The translations under genes were made by a program, and so were the position numbers. Positions 59,924 through 64,000 of a stretch of 64,000 nucleotides of DNA are shown one piece after another (the first letter of the stretch is position 1; each line of letters begins with the position of its first letter). The notes under the pieces were generated by a model that saw only the letters and a program-made list of their open reading frames with translations, was not told the origin of the DNA and did not search any database. The stretch covers positions 10,287,501 to 10,351,500 of the forward strand of contig NC_088342.1 in assembly GCF_036884655.1 (NCBI RefSeq), read 5' to 3'. Source of the stretch: Musa acuminata AAA Group. Its lineage: Eukaryota > Streptophyta > Magnoliopsida > Zingiberales > Musaceae.

Positions 59924-62900
59924 CTATGTAAAGTGCTTTCCTGGAAATATAAGAACAGTTAGGAACGAACATTAAATTGAAACAACACGACTGCCATAAA
60001 CCAAGAGTATGAAATTTTTTATTGAAAGAAACAAGTCATCTTAGAAAGAATCCTGTGCCAAGAAATTTGGTGCCGTAAACCAAGAGCGTCCACAATCAAG
60101 TCTGAACCTACACTCTGAATTGTCTATATTTGGGTTGTGAGCAAACAAATTCCATGAAGGTTCCAGGAGTCCACCTTCAGGGAAAACCACAAGTTGCTAT
60201 GCATAATTGATCAACAATTTCAAGAGTTGGTGTTGTTTTCACTAAAAACTGAAGCATGATAAGATAAATGAATATGCAATTTAAAAGTTCCGGGAACCAA
60301 CGATTTAACAAGCCTAATAGAAGAGATATGGATCAAGCCTAAACAACTTGAGCAGCAGGGTCTATAGTTTCGTTAGTGGTTCCGACTTCCCAAGTGAGCA
60401 ACTCAGACCAACTCAAAAAGTAACCTTTTTAGTCCAAGTACTTGAATCTTTGCTATCAGATTCCCATATTGATGAATACATTTGCATTTTAATGTATCTA
60501 GAGCACAAAAATAACTGAACAAATTCAATATGTAACCAAACTTGTGTCAGTATAGGTCCATGAATGCTTGTTCACTGACCGATCCATGTTGCAGCATGCA
60601 TAATGCCATTCTAATAACTCCAAGAGCAAGGTTGAATGTCATAGCAAGTACAACTTTGATCTATGTACTATTAATACCACTGATCAGCAAGTTTATACCA
60701 TATAAATATTGATACACAACTGTGCATACACATAAAGATAGGGATATATGTTATATAGGATTTACAAATAATATGTACATTACTAGAGAAAAAAGGACAA
60801 AAATATGTGCATATATATGCTTACAAATGGAGAGTTGTATCCTTGTCTGCATACAGTTATTCCTAAATAGATTCTCCCACCCCCTTGTCATGCACAAAAG
60901 TGACCACAAATATTAACATAAATAACAATATAAAGGCCATAAGAGAGGCACCTTGCAAAAGATGCATGTTCTCTGTTAAGCGAATAATGGCATCAAGGTT
61001 GCCTGAGAGTTGCCATCCTTCAGGATAAACAAGATCTCCACCTTCTAAATGGAGGTGCCAATTCATGATCCTTGAGCAATCATTTGGTAAGCCTTCCATT
61101 TGACTTTCATCCTCTACTATCTGCTCTATAAATGTAGTCTCCTGCAAACAAATGGCATTTAGGTACTTCACAATGCTAATAAAGAATTCAAAACTTGCCA
61201 GAAGGGGCAATGATGCTGGTAAGGACAATGAAGTACACACACACACACATCAGTAAATAGTTAAAGTTGTTTCATTTAATCACAAATTAAGTCAAAGGGA
61301 TACGGAAAGAAAGGGTTGACATACCCTTGATGCAGTATAAAGTATAAACATAACAGACAAACTAGATGATCATAAAGCTCCTTAGGTCCACCTGATGGTA
61401 TATAACCAAGAATAGAGAAATAGTTTTATACATCCTAGACAAGTAAATAAAATTTATTTTTTAAATTAAAATTATGCAAAATACTTTTGATTTATGGAAA
61501 TTACTTTGGTCAGGATGGGATACATCTTTTAATTCATTAGCCATGATCTAAATTTGCTATTACATGGACACAAATGCACTTGAAGCCCCATTTGAGCAAT
61601 GTACTGATACATGGGCCAATCTAACTGTTAAACTGGATCCATACTAAATTGAGAACCACCCACCACAATGTAACCAGTGGTCTTTAATTGAGTTGGAACA
61701 ATCCACTTGGTTCAAAAACTTCTATGCAACACAAACTTACATTATGTTGTTGAAAAAGATTTCTATAGACATGCCAACCTGTACCATGTGCTGGTTCTTC
61801 CTTGGATAGACTCTCCAAAAAGCATCATCGACTCCAACTAATACATACATCGGCTCACATTAAAAGAAAAGAGCATATTCACAAACAGTTCATTTATTAT
61901 GACTTAATCTTAGTAAGATTCAAAGGGAAAAGTGGCATGAGTTAAGATACACACATCTGATCACAACTCAAATCAAACTTAACTCAGAGTACCAAGGGAC
62001 CATTATACCGTAGTTTTCTTTGCTAGGGTTATAAGCAAAAACAGAAATTTCTAGAGATACCTATGCAATAGTGTGAGTCCATGTATGCATAGAGCTTTGC
62101 AATCAGTTTAGCCACTTTAGGAGTTCTGGAATTCAGAAAACCAGTTTGGCCAGACATTCAATTTACTCGAGCTGTCATTATCTCGATACATGCCATAGAC
62201 CTGCTCAAGATGGAACCTAATACATAAATGATTGGCAATAATACTACAAATTTTTTTATCAGCAAGTTCTTATAGATTTAGGTAGAAAACTACTGAAAAT
62301 GGAAGTTTGAATCTTCTCAAAATGTTTGTATCTCACCAGATACAAACACCAATCAGCTACTTTTCCCAATTTGTATCTCACCAGATATACAAAATTTTAT
62401 GAAAAAATGGCATAAATACTAGAAACACAGTTAAGAAAACATATTCGTTCAACCCTATTGTCGCACAAATATGGTTGATCAAGATAAAGTTTGAATATGC
62501 TAGCTTGTAAGGTGATAAAACCTATAAGGTCATACCATGAAAAGGATTTCTTTTTTCTTTTTGTTGAATAAAAACACTGCAAATATAATATCTTCCAAAG
62601 AAGCATAAGAGCCAGAGGGGGAAAAAAAATGAAATATTGCAATTTAAAAGTGACATATAATCTGTTTACATCAAAACAAATATCAGAAGTAAAGAGAGAA
62701 CATTCTCTTGCACTTCGCCTTATCCAGAAGATCATAACGTAAACAGACCATTCCAGGCTCACACAACAACATAAATGACTGCTAACATAATGGTATTTTT
62801 CTCAGTTTTCCTTATTTAGTTATAATTTACTCTTCTGTCACTTCTGCTCTAAAAACTTTACTCTGCAGTTTTAACAAGATAAAACTAGAAAGGAAAAAGC

Positions 62901-63154
62901 GTACCTGAAAACCCTCTTTCACCGTGTCTAGCTGCCTAATGGCATCTGAGTTTGGACGATGCCATCTTTTGTAGTCCCAGAGTATGGTGCTATTGAATGC
63001 AAATCCAGACATATCAACATGAAACCTCCTAAGTCTCTTGCTTTTCTCATTAGTGTGCCATCCAATTACTTGACTTCCATTGCACACTGGGCCTTCCAAT
63101 ATTGCCTTATTTTTGCATTGAGAAAGCATTGCAACAGGCCAAACACCAAATCTC
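59924..63154 (-). CDS. GT43 xylan glycosyltransferase, IRX14-like (3' exons only)
   Basis: Minus-strand exons 63154-62905 and 61141-60952 carry the C-terminal part of a GT43 enzyme: [64 protein letters not shown], then [19 protein letters not shown] and [12 protein letters not shown]. This matches the IRX14 subgroup better than IRX9. These Golgi type II proteins take part in xylan backbone elongation for secondary walls. The last exon is uncertain: either a splice at 60952 (CAAG|GTGCC) to 59940-59924, ending GKHFT-stop, or read-through to a stop at 60863, adding a hydrophobic tail that would be odd for this family. The N-terminal anchor and the first catalytic exons lie right of base 64000 or at least right of 63154. 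Confidence 0.85.
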
Positions 63155-64000
63155 CTAAAATAACAAATAGATAAGTTTTCTGGTACTAAATTGACAGCTA
63201 GGAAAGATAATTACGTGAATTTATCATGTACCAGAGGTACTGATCATCATTATGAGCTACGATAGGCAATGTGTGATCAGAACCACAAAATGCTATCAGA
63301 CCTGATCCTTTTGTTACATGGATCTTCCTGTGTAAGAACTCACACAATTGCAGGTCCGATCAAGTGTGTTTCAAGTAAATATTTAAACAACCAGGTTTAA
63401 AATCAAGAAACAACGTTGTTTGCTTTGGAAATTTTATTAAAAAAAGCGGACTGTTAAACTGGCCTGTTTGATGCATGTCAGTTTCAGATCGTGGAGATCA
63501 AATGCTAGCAGTACAATGTGACATTTGGGTCAGCCCAATTTATTGAGATAGTGGAGTAACTAGACAATATTTCAACTCTTGCACTCTATTATTATCACCA
63601 CAGACTGAGAAACTATTAAAACCAACAAATAAAGTTACATGGAAAGAAGGCTATACTATGCAACATATCACAAATTTTTTTAAAAAGAGAAATCTTTATT
63701 TCAATTAAAAATCAGTGGACAAATGCATGAGAACTCTCATCAATTTGGATCCATATCCTTACATGCCAAGAGGCTATTTGCCTGACCTGCAATGAGCTCT
63801 ACCAAACTTGTGGAAGAATAAACAATCAAATATCATAATAAAGCAAAATGAAGGTGCTTTTGTTTTTTCATATATTTGATATTTTGCAAATTGGTTAAAA
63901 TCAAAGAAAAGAAGGAAAGAAGAAAGACACTAAGCTAATATGTTTTTAGAATCCAATCATACATCTCTCTCTTTCTTGCATTCTTGGAAGGCCACAGAAT
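63155..64000 (-). other. Intron of the GT43 gene reaching the right edge
   Basis: The exon at 63154 is preceded by an acceptor (ATTTTAG|GAGATTTGG), so the DNA to the right should be intron. AT-rich with no exon recognised up to the edge. Confidence 0.55.

Overview
This is a plant nuclear window. It has spliced genes with GT-AG introns, AT-rich intergenic DNA, many microsatellites, and fragments of Copia (Pseudoviridae-type) and Ty3 (Metaviridae-type) LTR retrotransposons. A monocot fits, with very GC-rich first exons next to AT-rich introns. The repeat flavour (long LTRs with 'ggtaccgcc'-like repeats, SIRE/Maximus-type LTR ends) suggests Zingiberales such as Musa or Ensete. That placement is an inference and was not tested by alignment.

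Layout. 1-17081 (minus): most of an M28-type endoplasmic reticulum metallopeptidase gene (ERMP1-like). Eleven coding exons can be placed; its C-terminal exons lie off the left edge, and its introns carry repeat insertions. 20187-20702 (minus): an intronless S40-type senescence regulator. 23856-26651 (plus): a small two-exon gene for a plant protein of unknown function with a cysteine-rich tail. 27522-28043 (plus): an arabinogalactan-like proline-rich membrane protein. 29233-29550: an intron-containing pseudogene fragment of ribosomal protein uL23/RPL23A. 29835-34056: a large palindrome made of rearranged Copia pieces. 36235-39233 (plus): the intact RPL23A gene with a duplicated promoter segment. 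39983-44257 (minus): a LOG2/LUL-type RING E3 ubiquitin ligase. 45320-49125: a decayed Ty3-type LTR element with a second LTR nested in it. 50200-56156 (plus): a FAR1-domain protein with two FAR1 zinc-binding domains and no transposase domain. 56823-58141: a solo LTR of SIRE/Maximus type. 59924-63154 and beyond (minus): the 3' part of a GT43 xylan glycosyltransferase (IRX14-like).

The genes do not form an operon or an obvious pathway. They are independent plant genes for peptide processing in the ER, leaf senescence, the cell surface, ribosomes, ubiquitin signalling, transcription and xylan synthesis. RPL23A/LUL and FAR1/IRX14 are convergent pairs. No tRNA or rRNA gene, CRISPR array or bacterial-type feature was seen. 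I did not find a clear new biological system. The strongest unusual structures are the Copia palindrome with identical rearrangement junctions in both arms, the unprocessed RPL23A fragment beside it, and the tandemly duplicated RPL23A promoter.
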